From assembly GCA_030674155.1 (NCBI GenBank), contig CM060323.1:43217011-43281010 (forward strand): DNA of 64,000 nt, in the 5' to 3' direction. The notes beneath the pieces are model-generated. The model saw only the letters and a program-made list of their open reading frames with translations, had not been told where the DNA came from and searched no databases. A program made the position numbers and the translations under genes. The DNA comes from Stramonita haemastoma. Taxonomy: Eukaryota; Mollusca; Gastropoda; Neogastropoda; Muricidae. Below are positions 27,737-60,110 of the stretch, in pieces. Every line of letters begins with the position of its first letter. The stretch's first letter is position 1.

Positions 27737-27825
27737 CATGAAAAAAAGTATGTAAATGCTTACTGTGTTACCCTTGAAAAATAAAGATAAAGATCTCTCT
27801 CTCTCTCTCTCACTCACACCTCTCT
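27535..27825. repeat. Compound (CT)n / (TTGCC)n satellite with embedded SINE-A tails
   Basis: CT tracts at about 27545-27572, 27641-27734 and 27795-27812 alternate with six TTGCC units and with two short SINE-A-like 3' tails (GAGTGCTTATCTATTATCCTC at 27572; AATGCTTACTGTGTTACCCT at 27757). Confidence 0.85.
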
Positions 27826-27989
27826 TGGTCTCTTGTCTCTCTAATGTCTGTCTGTCTGTCTCTCCCTCTCTATCTTTGACCTTTATGATTCTTTTTTTTT
27901 CCCATAACTAAAAAAAAATATATATATATATTGTGCGTGTGCGAGCGGTTATATACTTGTGAGTGTGTGTGGTTAGTGTGTGTATGTGT

Positions 27990-28115
27990 GTTTGATATGT
28001 ATATGTGTGTGTGATGTGAGTGAGTTGCGTGCGTGTGTGTGTGTGTGTGTGTGTATTGTGCGCATGTGTGTGTGTGTATGTTTGTGTGTGTGTGTATGTG
28101 TGTGTGTGTTTAGTC
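27990..28115. repeat. (GT)n-rich tract
   Basis: Imperfect GT/GTAT repeats; open frames here encode only VCVC-type peptides. Confidence 0.9.
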
Positions 28116-28427
28116 TACTTGAAAGAGGGAATCTTACAGTGCATTATCATTTCTATTTTCACTATTGTTATTATTATTATGATCATTATATTTTCTTTCA
28201 TTCCTTTTTTGTTGTTGTTTTCATGAGTTGTAACAATGCTGTAGCTAAGTATTTTTTTAGTAGGGTTTTCTTGGTTGTACTTGCTGTTGGCTTGCTGTTT
28301 CTTTTCTTTTTTTTTGTCTATTTTTGTTTAAGTGTTTTTTTGGGGGGTTGTTTGGGTTTGTTTTGTGTTGTGTTTTTTTTGGGGGGGTATTTTGTTTTGT
28401 TTGGTTTTTTTTTTTCTAGATAGATGG

Positions 28428-28505
28428 CTTGATGAAAAAAAAGCAAATTTATTGGTTACTCAATGTACCATCTGGAAATAAAAATTTTGATTTGATTTGA
28501 TTTGA
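28428..28505 (+). mobile_element. Short LINE/SINE 3' end with (TTTGA)n tail
   Basis: ATGGCTTGATGA ... CCATCTGGAAAT followed by repeated TTTGA; same family as 7231-7325. CA and CT tracts follow (28560-28820). Confidence 0.55.
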
Positions 28506-28781
28506 TCTCTCTCATCTCCCCCTTCTCTCCCACACACACACCTCTTTCTGTCTCTCTCTTTCACTCACTCACACACACACACACACACACTGCTTTTGGG
28601 GGGGGGGTTGTATTATTTCATGTGCTTCTCCACCACCACAACCATACTCTGTCTCTGTCTGTCTGTCTTTGTCTGTCTTTGTGTCTGTCTGTCTCTCTTT
28701 CACACACACACACACTGCTTTTTGTTTGTTTGTTTTTGTATTATTTAATGTGCTTCCCCACCACTGCAACCATACTGTCTG

Positions 28782-28815
<34 letters not shown>

Positions 28816-29196
28816 ACATTTTCTCATCTTTTCACAGCAGGTGTATGGCATCCTGCTGTTTCCATCAGTGTGTTGTGATGTGAAAAATCTGTGTCCACAG
28901 CAATACCATTAGCTGTCCCCCTCTCCAGCCCCCCCCCCTCTCCCTTGCAACCTGTTATCCAGGAGGAGGAGTGTTTACTGTTGTAAACTATTAGTCTCCT
29001 GGTAAAGTAACACACTGGGAGCTTTACACATATTTAGACTTTGAGAACCAGTATGCAGAGAAATTATGAATGAACAGATGGGATGATCACTTAGATTGAA
29101 ATTTTTTATGCTAAGTGCACACTTTAGGCCAATGATTGTTTTTTGATTAAAAAAAAAAAATTTCAAAACCCAGTTTATTTTATTTATTTATTTAAT

Positions 29197-29537
29197 TTTA
29201 TTTATTCTTTTATATCAAGGATAATGGAATAAGCAAACATATGCTGTTTTACATCCAATCCCCGTGTGTATGCAGTTTTGTAAATGTCATCTGTTCCCAC
29301 CAGCACACGATGGCCTACTCTTACAAAAGTGGAACAGGATTTGATGTGTGTGTAAGATATTCTGCGTGCGTTCACACACAGGGCCTTGGTTTATAGTCTC
29401 ATCCGAAAGACTTTTGGGGGGAGTGGAGTCAGCACTGATGTTAACTCCAGTGGAAAAATCCGCTTCGACCGGGAATCGAACCCGGGTCGTCAAATTGCAA
29501 GCACAATGTTCTGACCACTAGGCTATATCCTGCCCAC
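29197..29537 (-). mobile_element. SINE-A, full-length
   Basis: Minus strand: GGATATAGCCTAGTGGTCAG, GACCCGGGTTCGATTCCCGG, GTTAACATCAGTGCTGACTC, GTAAGAGTAGGCCATCGTGT and tail AAAAGAATAAATAAA. One of the best-preserved heads in the window. Confidence 0.92.
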
Positions 29538-29744
29538 TTAACTGCAGTAGAAATATTGATTCTTGTTATGAAGAAAATTTGCACCAAATTGCTATAGATA
29601 TTGTTTTCTTTTCACCTGTAAAGTGTGTAGACATTGTTAAAATCAAGCACTATTTGTCGATAGAGGTCCTTGAAAATTAAGAGTGAGATCCTTGAAAGTT
29701 CTTGAATTTTCTTCCCAAAGCTCTGTATGAACCCAGTATATTGA

Positions 29745-30130
29745 GTGGACCCTTCCATGTGTTCAGTGTGTGAGCTAAGATGTAGTTATCGGGGCTCCAA
29801 ATACCAGCATCTAAGAGCCTTGGAAAGTGGGGGTAATCGATGCCATTCCCCATGGGCAAGCCAGGGGCCTGTCAGTATAAATAGCATCCCCACCTTCTGG
29901 GTAATTCCCTCTTTTCTATCCCTCTTAGTTTCTACCTTGTTCCTTTTCTCCTTGTCACTTCCTTTTGGTGTTTTCTGCCTCCTTGGTCCACTCGTTCTCC
30001 TGACTTTTATCCACAGACTTAAATAAAATATTGCAATTCTCTCTCGTGATGAAGTTGGTGCACTGGCCCTGACTTGTTAACTTGGCTTTACGGCAGCGCA
30101 GTGCATTTTCACTCTTATGACAACTGCTGT
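29745..30130 (+). repeat. Repeat family F, copy 2, with TATA box
   Basis: GGGGCCTGTCAGTATAAATA, CACCTTCTGGGTAATTCCCT, a CT-rich stretch, TTAAATAAAATATTGCAATT, and an end with GCTGTCTGAGCGTTT. Compare 56130-56440 (same orientation). A TATA box followed by a pyrimidine-rich leader could suit a solo LTR or an element promoter; ends not defined. Confidence 0.7.
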
Positions 30131-30164
30131 CTGAGCGTTTGACAAAGAGGACTACAAACCAATG

Positions 30165-30281
30165 TGAATGCATGCAGAACATTTTGCACACTTGAAACCT
30201 ATTCCACCTTTTGGAATTGTAGGCTCTTTCATGTCGGAAAGAACGGATGACAAAATCTTTAAAAACGCATGCTGACAGGTG

Positions 30282-30337
<56 letters not shown>

Positions 30338-30340
30338 TAT
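30165..30340 (+). mobile_element. SINE-A fragment followed by (GT)n
   Basis: ATGCAGAACATTTTGCACAC and a degraded middle; GT repeats (30284-30337) follow. Confidence 0.6.
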
Positions 30341-30765
30341 TTATTTTTATCTTATACAACCAATCTCACAGCAGATTTCTCTGCTTGAAATTTGGGTGCT
30401 CTCCCGGGGAGAGCACGTCGCCACAAGTGCAGCGCCTACCCATTTTTTCTTCTTTTTCCTGTCTGCTATTGTATTTTGTTTCCCTATCAGAGTGGCTTTT
30501 TTTCTACAGAATTTTGCCAGGGACAACCCTCTTGTTGCCGTGGGTTCTTTTACGTGTGCTAAATAATGATGTAACATAGGGGACCTTGGTATATCGTCTC
30601 ATCCAAAAGACTAGCACCCAGACCACCAACTATGATCTAATGGATGGAGAAAAAGTTTTAGGCCCAAACGGGATTCAAACCACCATACACTCCAACCAGG
30701 ACTTTTTGCTTTCTAGACAGGCTGTTACCTCTAGACCACCGATCCACCGAGTATAGACACCCTCA
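30341..30765 (-). mobile_element. SINE-I, full-length tRNA-derived SINE with conserved core
   Basis: The minus-strand head GATCGGTGGTCTAGAGGTAA and B-box GTTTGAATCCCG are followed by a core (ACGTAAAAGAACCCACGGCA; GTTGTCCCTGGCAAAATTC). The 3' end is GGCGACGTGCTCTCCCCGGG ... AATCTGCTGTGAGATTGG. I recall this core as very common in gastropod genomes (memory, not checked). Confidence 0.8.
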
Positions 30766-30899
30766 CCCTCACGGGAGTTGGAATGCGACTATCTAAATAG
30801 TGGGGAGAGAAAACAGTCACTTCAGCAGAAATCTTGCCACTGGTGACCCTGAGAGGTCAAGCCAAGGAACAAAAAGACATGAAAAAATGACAGATAATT

Positions 30900-31130
30900 T
30901 TATACTTTATTAACCCGTGCTACAATATACTATATTTACACTTCTTGGCCAAAGACAACCTGGCGAAGAATGGTGGAGGTGGAGCGGAATGCTGCTGGAT
31001 GGAGCTCTTGGAGCGCAGCACGCAGCGCAGCTACAGATCGCAACCAGTGGAGAATGATGTCCAAGCCTTATGTGCCTTCTGGCACGGAGAGAATTAAGGA
31101 GGAGGAGGACACTTCTTGATACCAAGGATT
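30900..31130 (+). mobile_element. Possible LINE 3' terminal fragment
   Basis: One + frame reads SAARSAATDRNQWRMMSK followed by PSGTERIKEEE, resembling the end of RTE/Jockey-like LINE ORFs (AxDRxxWR...). It lacks RT motifs; weak call. Confidence 0.35.
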
Positions 31131-31270
31131 TTCATCCTTTTTTGGTTGTCATTTTGCAGCAGTTTTCTAAATGATAGACAATGGTTCACATTCTTTCTAT
31201 ACATCCACAGCTTGAGATCCTGTAGGACAGCATAATTCAGCCACTTTGAACAAAATACTTTTAAAACATG

Positions 31271-31276
31271 TTTATT
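31271..31276 (-). promoter_or_regulatory. Candidate polyadenylation signal of the SHIPPO gene
   Basis: AATAAA on the minus strand, about 300 nt past the stop codon at 31576. Confidence 0.45.
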
Positions 31277-31575
31277 ATGCGTCATTGCCGAAATAACATA
31301 ATACTGCTACAGACAGGAACAAAGTGGTGGGAGATATAACAAGTATGTACAGTGCTTGAGATGTCAAGAAAATAAATAATACTGAAAACAAGGACCAGTC
31401 TGTTTCACAGAATGTGCTACTCAGTAGTTGGTTTTTTTTTCTGATGATCCAATCTTTTCCTGCCCCTCCATTGTAAACCTCGCCATCACATCTAGCGCTC
31501 ACTGGTCTTTGAAAGGAAGTGCAGAGTTCATCATCATTGATGAACCTTCACATGTGGTGTTGATGCGTTAACCAC

Positions 31576-51792
<20,217 letters not shown>

Positions 51793-52555
51793 TTTGACTC
51801 CCACTTATGTGTCGTCTGCCCAGATGAAGAACTCGACCCAGTCGTAAAGCACTTGTTAACCAAAACAGAAGGCGAGTGGCAGACGTGGTTTGTACTCACG
51901 TGACCTCTGCTGTTTCTAACCAAGCTTTCATGTGCCTGGCAACTAAAATGGCGCTAGCCTGATGCCTCGGCTGAAAATGACGATTACATTGTCTGTAATT
52001 TTTGTTACTTTTTATTCCTAGGAATTGTTAGAAATTATCATAAAAATAAAGATTTGTATAAAACCGAAGTAAATATAGTATCTTACATTAGAAAGAGACA
52101 GAAAGAGAAGGAAGAAGAAATCAAGGAGGAAAATGTCGTCTGCTACACTGGAGTGGTTCCGCAGCCTACAAAACCCCCGCGAAAGTATAAACCGTCATTC
52201 CATCCTGAATAAAAAATAAAAAATAAATAAAGACATAGGACGTGTTCAAATCATCTATATGAAAGTATTGATAAAATAAAGACTTAATGTTTTCATTCAC
52301 TACATGAACAAAATATAATTGGATCATCTCTAATGTCTTAATCACCAGTAGCTTAGAGGCCACAAGAAGTTACCATTACAAAAAAAAAAAAAAGTTGCAG
52401 CTTTCAATCATCTCCCTCTAAACAAATCTTTAAACAGTTATGTTCAAGCAAGCCACAAAATGCTTGCTGAATTTCAGAATCTCTGTGAAAGATTTGCCAT
52501 TGGCCTCCTTACCTATAGATGGCAGCGAAACATCATCATTCTGGTGACAAAATGT
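51793..52555 (-). other. Presumed promoter side of the SHIPPO gene
   Basis: No TATA box is obvious close to the ATG. The interval holds unremarkable AT-rich sequence and an A run (52379-52393). Confidence 0.3.
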
Positions 52556-52558
52556 GGC

Positions 52559-52562
52559 TAGA

Positions 52563-52594
<32 letters not shown>

Positions 52595-52645
52595 ACAACA
52601 CACACACACACACACAAAACACACACACACACACACACACACACC
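52559..52645. repeat. (AAAAC)n then (CA)n
   Basis: Short compound microsatellite. Confidence 0.9.
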
Positions 52646-52874
52646 TGCCGAGACATTTTTATTTTACTGTCTTTAATTTATTATCTGACTAACCAAACTG
52701 TACAGGACAATGACAAAAATCAAAAGCAACAGACCAAACTGATGCAACATGGCAGTCTTTTCAGATGTATGCCTTCACTTTGTCACTAACAGAAAATGAT
52801 GTTTAATATTTACACTGGTAAAAAATTATTCCACAATGTGGAGGAAAGCCTTAGTAAACAAAACAAAAAATCTC

Positions 52875-53056
52875 ACCCATTAATCTATGTAAAATAAAAG
52901 TTAAGATGTGAAAAAGAATCAATTCTTTGTTTGTTTTACCCATAAATCAATGTAAAATAAGAGTTAAGATGTGAAAAAGATTCTTTGTTTACTTGTTTTA
53001 CCCATGAATCAATGTAAACTAAAAGTTAAGATGTGAAAAAGATTCTTTGTTTGCTT
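52875..53056. repeat. About 62-bp tandem repeat, 3 copies
   Basis: Unit: CCCATRAATCAATGTAAAAT, AAAAGTTAAGATGTGAAAAA, GATTCTTTGTTTGCTTGTTT plus TA. Intergenic. Confidence 0.9.
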
Positions 53057-53229
53057 CTTGGTTGTTTTACTCTATAAATTCTAAGCTTTGGGAGTGCCTC
53101 TATCTCTCACTGATTAACACCTGCTGGGTGACCTACTCAAGCCATGGGCTACAGTCATCCTTTCTGATAAGCACCTGTGTAAAAAGTATGTGGGATCAGT
53201 AAAGTGAGCTTTTTATCACTTTGAAAAGC

Positions 53230-53231
<2 letters not shown>

Positions 53232-53314
<83 letters not shown>
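53232..53314. repeat. (GA)n abutting the 3' end of SINE-A
   Basis: GA tract ending where the minus-strand SINE-A tail begins. Confidence 0.95.
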
Positions 53315-53316
<2 letters not shown>

Positions 53317-53650
53317 TTTTCTTTATTTTTATATCAAAGATAATGAAATAAACATTCTTGTGCTTTTTTACATCCAGTCCCCATGTGTATGCAGTATTTT
53401 AAATGTCATCTGTTCCCACTGGCACATGATGGCCTACTTTTATGAAAAGCAGGACAGGATTTAATGTGTGCGCAAGATGTTCTGTGTGCGTTCGGACATA
53501 GGGTCTCAGTTTAAAGTCTCATCTGAAGGACTTTTGGGGAGAGTTGAGTGAGCACTGATGTTAACTCCTGAGCAAAATCTCCTTGACTGGACTCAAACCT
53601 GGGTCCTCAAATTGCCAGAGCAATGTTCTGACCACTAGGCTATCCGTCCC
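53315..53650 (-). mobile_element. SINE-A, full-length
   Basis: Minus strand: GGACGGATAGCCTAGTGGTC, GAGGACCCAGGTTTGAGTCC, GTTAACATCAGTGCTCACTC, and a tail of ATAAAAATAAAGAAAAGA. Confidence 0.88.
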
Positions 53651-54941
53651 CCATCATGTTTTGTCATCAAGTTTTTTGTTTTGACATTGGTTTTGGATGG
53701 AACTCAGATGCATGCAAAACACTTCCTTTTTCATGTTTTTTTTGTTCTTTCTCTTTTCATGTTCATGTTTGATTATGGTTCATCATGCCTTTCTTTAGGC
53801 CTTTTGGCCACAATAAAACTAGAATGGTAAGGGTCTTTAGAGCAGAAATCATCTTTTGCATAAGTACACTTTTAGGTCCTGCAAGCCCTCCTCTAACTTA
53901 ACACAGCAGCTGATGACAAAACTTAACAAAGTAATTAATTGGAAGGTGGGCTTTTTAATTACAGGTATTTTTATTCTGAGTAAAAGCAGCTATAATCACC
54001 TTTGGGGGAAAAGGCTTTTAAATAGGTATGAGAAAAAAGTTACTGATAGTAAGATAGGAAAAAAAAAATTATAATATGCTTGTCAGTTCTTGTGATTTTA
54101 GAAGTATAAAGGGAAGTTTGTGTGTATAAAATTATGTGTATGTACACATGCCTATATGCGCTTATGGGAGTTGTTTACCTTCAGATGAGCAGGAAAAAAA
54201 CAAAAAAAACAAAGACCATAAAATCGTAAATTTTTCATCATTGACAGTTGTAGACTCCCCCCCAAAAAAAGCATAATGTTCCATGATTATACATTTAGTG
54301 TAGAGCATTAAACAGGCACTTGCACAGAATTGGCCAGATGATTTGAACTCTGGTCTGCATCTACAATTGATCTATATTCATTGGAAAATGCAGATTACAA
54401 GGAAACATTTGTGTGTATGCAATTGTTTCTCATTGTATTAAGGGAACCACATTTTGTCTTCAGGAATGTCTGATCAAATATTACTGCCTATATTTTTTTG
54501 TCATTCATATCAGCACGCAATGGCCAATTTGAGCAGTTGGATGCATGCCTTTTCCTTTCCAGCGTCTTTCTTTGAACTTCAATTTTGTATCTGATCTGAA
54601 GGAATAGAAGGGGATTGAAATCTACACAAATTCTGGCTCCAAATAGATGCTTCCTCCAATCTGGGATATTCATAACTAAGAGAGAAATTGTTCCAGTTCT
54701 TTGCATAGAAATCAGGTTCACCTCTGGTAAGAGTTTTGCCATGTATTATTACTCTTTTCAATACCACCATTAAGAACCCAATTTTCCAGTTATATTCAAA
54801 CATGGCATCAATGTGCATGAAATGGCCCACTCAGACTTCTTTGAAGACTTCAGGGATATATTTCTCTTCCAACATGGCTACTGTTGGATTCTTATCAGTG
54901 ACTCTTGGATCAGATGTAAACCATCCTACCCATCCAACCAA

Positions 54942-55243
54942 GTTAAAGTTAGTTAAAGTTAAAGTCTGTCCCGAGCCATAAGGCTCATCAGGCCGGTGCT
55001 TATCCCGGTTTCTGTGGCGTTAAGCGACTGAGAGTCATAGACTCCCCCCTGGATAGGACGCCAGTCTATCGCAGGGTTAACCCCCAACACAAGGCTGGTA
55101 CCCCTTTTACACCTGGGTGGGGTGAGAAAATAGCCGTAAAGTGCCTTTTCCAAGGGCACAACGCCATAGCGGAATAGCTGGGATCGAACTCGCAACCTTT
55201 AGATTACGAGTACAACGCCCTAACCACTAGGCCACAGCGGCGG
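54942..55243 (-). mobile_element. SINE-B, copy 4
   Basis: Full length, with a terminal TTAAAGT repeat (54942-54962 on +) as tail and the intact head GTGGCCTAGTGGTTAGGGCG on minus. Confidence 0.92.
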
Positions 55244-55424
55244 CTAATCCAACCAACCAGGACCCTGAAAAATGTCAAAGCTATGCAGAGTGAATTCTAG
55301 AGCTTAACCTTTGTTATGTACAGCTTCATTGTTGCCTCATCTGAAAACTGCCTCGTCAACAGCAGTCAGTTTCTCAGCTAATGCAAACAATAACTTGGCT
55401 TCTATACCGAAATGGTGTGTGTTT

Positions 55425-55705
55425 GCTTTTGGTATTTAATGCATGCATTGTGGTTTGGTCACACCACAAGACACAACACCCTAGCAAACACCATCTTGCA
55501 AGGAACAGTCAAGGGAAAGAGAAGAAGAGGCTGCCAAAAGATTCATGGGTTGACAACATCAAAGACTGGACCGCCCAACCCCTGCAACACCTCCTACTAG
55601 CCACACAGGATCGTGAAGCATGGAAAAAGATCTCCGTTGCGTCTTCTCTCATGTCCCCCCTACGTCCTTTGGGACATGGGACTGAGTGAGTGAGTGAGTG
55701 CATGT
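55425..55705 (+). mobile_element. LINE 3' end with (TGAG)n tail
   Basis: + strand frames read LARNSQGKEKKRLPKDSWVD, NIKDWTAQPLQHLLLATQDR and EAWKKISVASSL, resembling the region after RT in RTE/CR1-like LINEs (G-R-P-K..W.DNIK.WT). It ends GGGACATGGGACTGAGTGAG in a TGAG repeat. Confidence 0.65.
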
Positions 55706-55849
55706 TCTCAATCTTCATTTAAATCTTTAAAAAAAATTCCTTTTTGCTTTCTAATCTTTGCACGACTGTTGATACCCATCAGGGATCTTCCTCAGCTGGT
55801 AAGACACATCATGTTATCATCAAGCCCGCCAGTGTACAAAAGTGTTCTT

Positions 55850-56115
55850 ACGAGCTACTCTAGTGTGGTGGTTAACACCTTGGAAGATCATGGGTTCAAA
55901 TCCCATAAGAGGCATAGGGATTTTTTCAGACTCCAGCTGGCTCCTACCTGGAGTGAGTTTGGTGTGGGCTCATTGAAGACTGGAACCACTCAGTCAAGCT
56001 TCATCCACTCTACAGATGCAATTTTGAGAGTGCTCCTTAAGTGACCTGATAAACACTGCAGGTGTCTATATCTCTCAGGCCCCATCGACGCAGGAATATA
56101 TGAAGAAAGGAAGCA
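55850..56115 (+). mobile_element. SINE-H, tRNA-derived
   Basis: CTAGTGTGGTGGTTAACACC (A-box-like) and GGGTTCAAATCCCAT (B-box-like), then CTCCTACCTGGAGTGAGTTT and a 3' part with GGCCCCATCGACG. Single copy here. Confidence 0.55.
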
Positions 56116-56129
56116 TAAGAATACAGCCT

Positions 56130-56440
56130 TGTAAGATAAGTGTCATTCCCCCCATGGGGATGCTTGGGGCCTGTCAGTATAAATAGCACATCTACCTTCT
56201 GGAAATTTTGTGCTACAAATTCCCTTTTCTATTACTATTTCTGTTGGTTCCTTTTCTTCATTATCACCTCAATTTGTGCCTTTTTCGTCCCTTCTCTTGC
56301 TTTTTCTCCAGAAAGACACAAAATAACAATTCTCTCCCACACCGAAGTCAGATGTGCTGGGCCCGATTTGTTGTAACAGTAGTGCAACACATTTTTGCTT
56401 GTGTGACAGACAACAGTAGTTGCAGTCTGAGCATTTGACA
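56130..56440 (+). repeat. Repeat family F, copy 4, with TATA box
   Basis: GGGGCCTGTCAGTATAAATA, CTACCTTCTGGAAATTTTGT, GCTGGGCCCGATTTGTTGTA and an end with GCAGTCTGAGCATTT. Confidence 0.7.
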
Positions 56441-56869
56441 AAGTAGTCTCAAAGCACATACACTTCCATACCAGAATTGTTACATCATCTCCATCCCCAT
56501 TGATCATCATGCAATAGAGAAAATTGTCCTTGACTTGGCGGCTCCAATTACTCTGGTATCATGTCAACTAGTTTCAGTCATGGTTTCCCCCAGTTTTTCT
56601 GTGCCTGTGTAAAGTTGTGTCAAAGCCTTTGGGGTTGGAGATATACAAGGAAATAGTTGGAGGGTTATTGAAGTGATCGCCACACCAGTGAACATCTCAG
56701 ACTGGTTTTGTAACTGCTATTACTGTTGTCAATAGGGGGCTTAGTAGGTAGTCTTGTGTACATCAACTCAGAACATGCACCACTGAACATCACCAAAGTG
56801 ACCCAGCAGCAGTACAAGGCCCCTCTGGCTGGTGGCCCCACGGCTGCCTGACATGGATATGCCCCCTGT

Positions 56870-56928
56870 GGATGCAACATAACAAATCTGGGTGGGGATG
56901 CAACATAACAAATCTGGGTAGGGATGGG
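56870..56928. repeat. Two-copy 30-bp tandem repeat
   Basis: GGATGCAACATAACAAATCT followed by GGGTGGG, twice. Confidence 0.85.
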
Positions 56929-57214
56929 GAGGAGAAACAGCAGTGAGCGGCATGAGAACAGCACAATGCAGCAGCCGCAGCACACACACACAAATCCCCC
57001 CTAAACTTATAAGTGCTCTTTTTTGATGATGTCATAAGAAGAAAATATCTGAGGTAGTCAGAAAACAAAAAAAAAACCACCACAACTCTGCCTGCATGTT
57101 TGTGTCATAACTGTTCCAAAAGTGATTTAATTGTCTTCAGAAGTTATGGATTGGTCAGAGCTAAGGCACTCAGTGATTTAGCATGACAGAAACAGTGCCT
57201 GGCTAATTTTAAGG

Positions 57215-57480
57215 GAGGCACTTCATCTTGTGGTTAGAGTGTGGAACTTGTAATCTTTTTGACAACTGGGGGCTCAGGTTCAAGTCTCCACTGAGGTGTC
57301 CGTTCAAGGGGATATTCATTTTTTCCCCTTCATGTTAAAACAGGTATTAAATTTATTGCCCTGACAATCTTTCAGATGAGGCTATAAACTGGGGTTATGT
57401 GTGCAAAATGCCTGCAAAATATCTTGTGTGCATGTTGAAACTCCATCTTTTGTAGAAGAATAGGCAAGCAATGGACAGTG
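57215..57480 (+). mobile_element. SINE-A, strongly diverged
   Basis: CTTGTGGTTAGAGTGTGGAA, CAGGTTCAAGTCTCC, TTTCAGATGAGGCTATAAAC and AGAAGAATAGGCAAGCAATG keep the SINE-A order. Confidence 0.6.
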
Positions 57481-58537
57481 GAATGGACAAAAAGTCAGAA
57501 TTAACTAGCCCACAGCACACTGCCTAAACGATTCAATGCTGTGCAGTGCCCAAACAATTCCCTAAGAAGCCAAGAAAAAAGTCAACTTCAAGTTATACAT
57601 AAAAGCAGAGAGGATCCTCCCATGTGATTGATCTTTTTTCCATTTCACAGCTAAAGTTTGATATGGAGATATCCTGCAACACAGCAGCTAGAACCAACAC
57701 AAACTTCTGGAATTTTATGTGATGTTACAATCAGCTGGCTGTGTGCAAGCACTGCGTGTGTACGAGTTCCTTGCTAGTTATGTTTACCTAGAATACATCA
57801 ACGCTGTAGGTGGGAAGCTTGGAGTGTAGCAACTTGTGTCCCACTCAGACAGTCTATAATTCTGGGAAATGATACATCAAATAACCTTTTCAAAATGTAA
57901 ACTCGCATAAAAAGCCATAAACACACTTTCAAGTATATTGTTATTTTAATCACTTTTTGCAGATTTTTTTTTCTTGTTTTGTTCTGACATGAGAAATGCA
58001 CATGGTGAACAACGATATAGATGAACAAAGAGAGAGATGAGCGACATATTTTGCTGCAGGAAATGTCTGTTTCAACACCGTCAAAAATAGAAAACTTTCA
58101 GTAGTAATAAATACATACTATTACACCTGAATATACACTGCACAATTTCATTTTGTCCAGTCTGATCTGCTCTGTACAGTTCATATCAGTATGGCGTAAA
58201 CCAAACACAACAGAATGAAACTGTAAATAAATTCCAACCATCAACGAAGAATGAATTGTGAAGGAACAGATCAATAATTAATCTTCCTTTCTTCACACAC
58301 ACTACCAGACAACAGCAAAATGAATACATGCACTCTCCATCCGTATCTTTCAGTCACATCCAGAACAGAAATCTGCCCCCGAGAAATGAAGATGTGAACA
58401 ATAACGAAGAGTCCAACGCCTCCAGACTCAACAGGCCAGCAGAAAGAGACGAGGGCTCAGTGGTGTCGTTCAACACCTATGTACACACCGACGTCGGAAA
58501 GAGCAACAACAATCAGCACACTAACAGAAACCAACTT

Positions 58538-58770
58538 CTACAACACAAAATCAGGGTCGCCATCATCACTGTCATCGTCACTACCATCCACTCGCTTCCG
58601 CTTTTTCCTCTTCTTTTTGGGCTGAACAGGCTTTGGGGTGGAGGATTGCATGAGAAGTTTGGGGTTCGGTTCCGATGGTGGTGTGGGGTAGTGCGCTCTC
58701 TCTTGTGGTAGTAGTATGGAAGCTTGGCAGGCTTCGGGGTACTGTTGACCACTGAGTTGACTGGCTTGTC
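58538..58770 (-). CDS. NIPBL: NIPBL last exon
   Basis: DKPVNSVVNSTPKPAKLPYY then, after one lost base near the GAGAGAG run (about 58693-58705), a frame with PSEPNPKLLMQSSTPKPV, the KKKRKKRKR cluster, SDDDSDDGDPDFVL and TAG (58540-58538). The exon length of 233 would be 234 (phase 0) with the base restored. Confidence 0.85.
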
Positions 58771-60022
58771 CTGAAAAAACACCAACAGTCCAGTTTTACC
58801 CTCTACATTTAAGTTTGGTTACCATACTTATTGTGGTAAAGGACAGGCTGGCTCTGAAAACTCATATGCATGCCACCCATCTGGCCCTAACCAACTTGAG
58901 AGAGAGTTGGAAAAGGTTTCTTTTTTTTCTTTCCTGTTCAAAGAGAATGAACCTTACTTTGGTCCTTCGGAAAAGAAAGCTAATATGTGAAGGTCAAGGT
59001 TAACTAAAAAAAACAATCAAACAAAACAAAAAAACAGCTCAAACTATGCATATACACAGAGTACATTCTCTCATGTGATATTCTAGCACAGCCATGCACA
59101 AAGCAGTCCACACATCCAGTCTCTCACTGCCATTGGCCCACACACTTACACCAAACCTGTATCTTTTTCATGAGCAGTGTTAGGTATACACCCCCATCCC
59201 TGATTAGAAAATGCAGTAGTTTTCTTTTTACTGTCATGTGGTGAACTCGATATTAAACTTTCGTATGAGTATACATGCAACAGTTAATGCACACAACATT
59301 ATCTTCCAAGAAAAGGAAAATACAGGCATTCACAGACGTCAACCAGTTCACAAGATCACAGACACAACACTCACCGCGCCATCCATGGTGTCGCCACCAG
59401 TGCCGTCTGCTGCTTGGACCCCATCCATGGCATTGGCGCGATCAGCATCCCCACCATCACCCTCATGAGCTGGTGATTTTCTGATGGGAGTGGCTGCCCC
59501 TGTGCTGCGCTGTTCATCACCACTGTCATCATCGTCTGTTGGGTCTATGCTCATCATGAGGTCACGGAACTGTCAAAGCAACAAGAAAAGAAAAGAATGT
59601 GAGATGTGTACCCTGGCAACAGACAGCCCTAAAGTGTGGGCATGTTTTGCTTACTTATATTTCACATTCTTTCTATCCAGGGTTTTTGTATTCTAGTATT
59701 TGGCTTACCAAATATTCTACATCACAATTTTGATAATTTCACAAACATTTTTCTTTATCTTGGCATAAAACATGGGGAAAAGCACAGCTACAACAGCCAT
59801 TTTTGTCCCAGTCAACTATTACCAATACATATTTTTTATGGTTACAGGAGTAAACTTATCTCCTGACAAGATGGTGTAGTCAGGAAAGAACAGTGTGTCG
59901 CACTTAGAGAAAGTAAATAGCCAAAGGTGGAAACCTAAAAAACAAAGATCACTTGGAAGAATGTTCTCATCACACGATCCCTAGAAGGAGAGAAAAAAGA
60001 GCAAGCATGCCACAACAACACA

Positions 60023-60110
<88 letters not shown>

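Noticed and set aside
28000..28420. Open frames rich in CVCVCV, SLSLSL, THTHTH or REREREK across the window
   Set aside because: They are translations of GT, CT, CA and GA microsatellites, with no start context, splice logic or conservation.
58328..58711. 127-codon + strand frame over the NIPBL last exon
   Set aside because: Composition follows the antisense of the Lys/Arg and acidic tail; no homology or gene structure.
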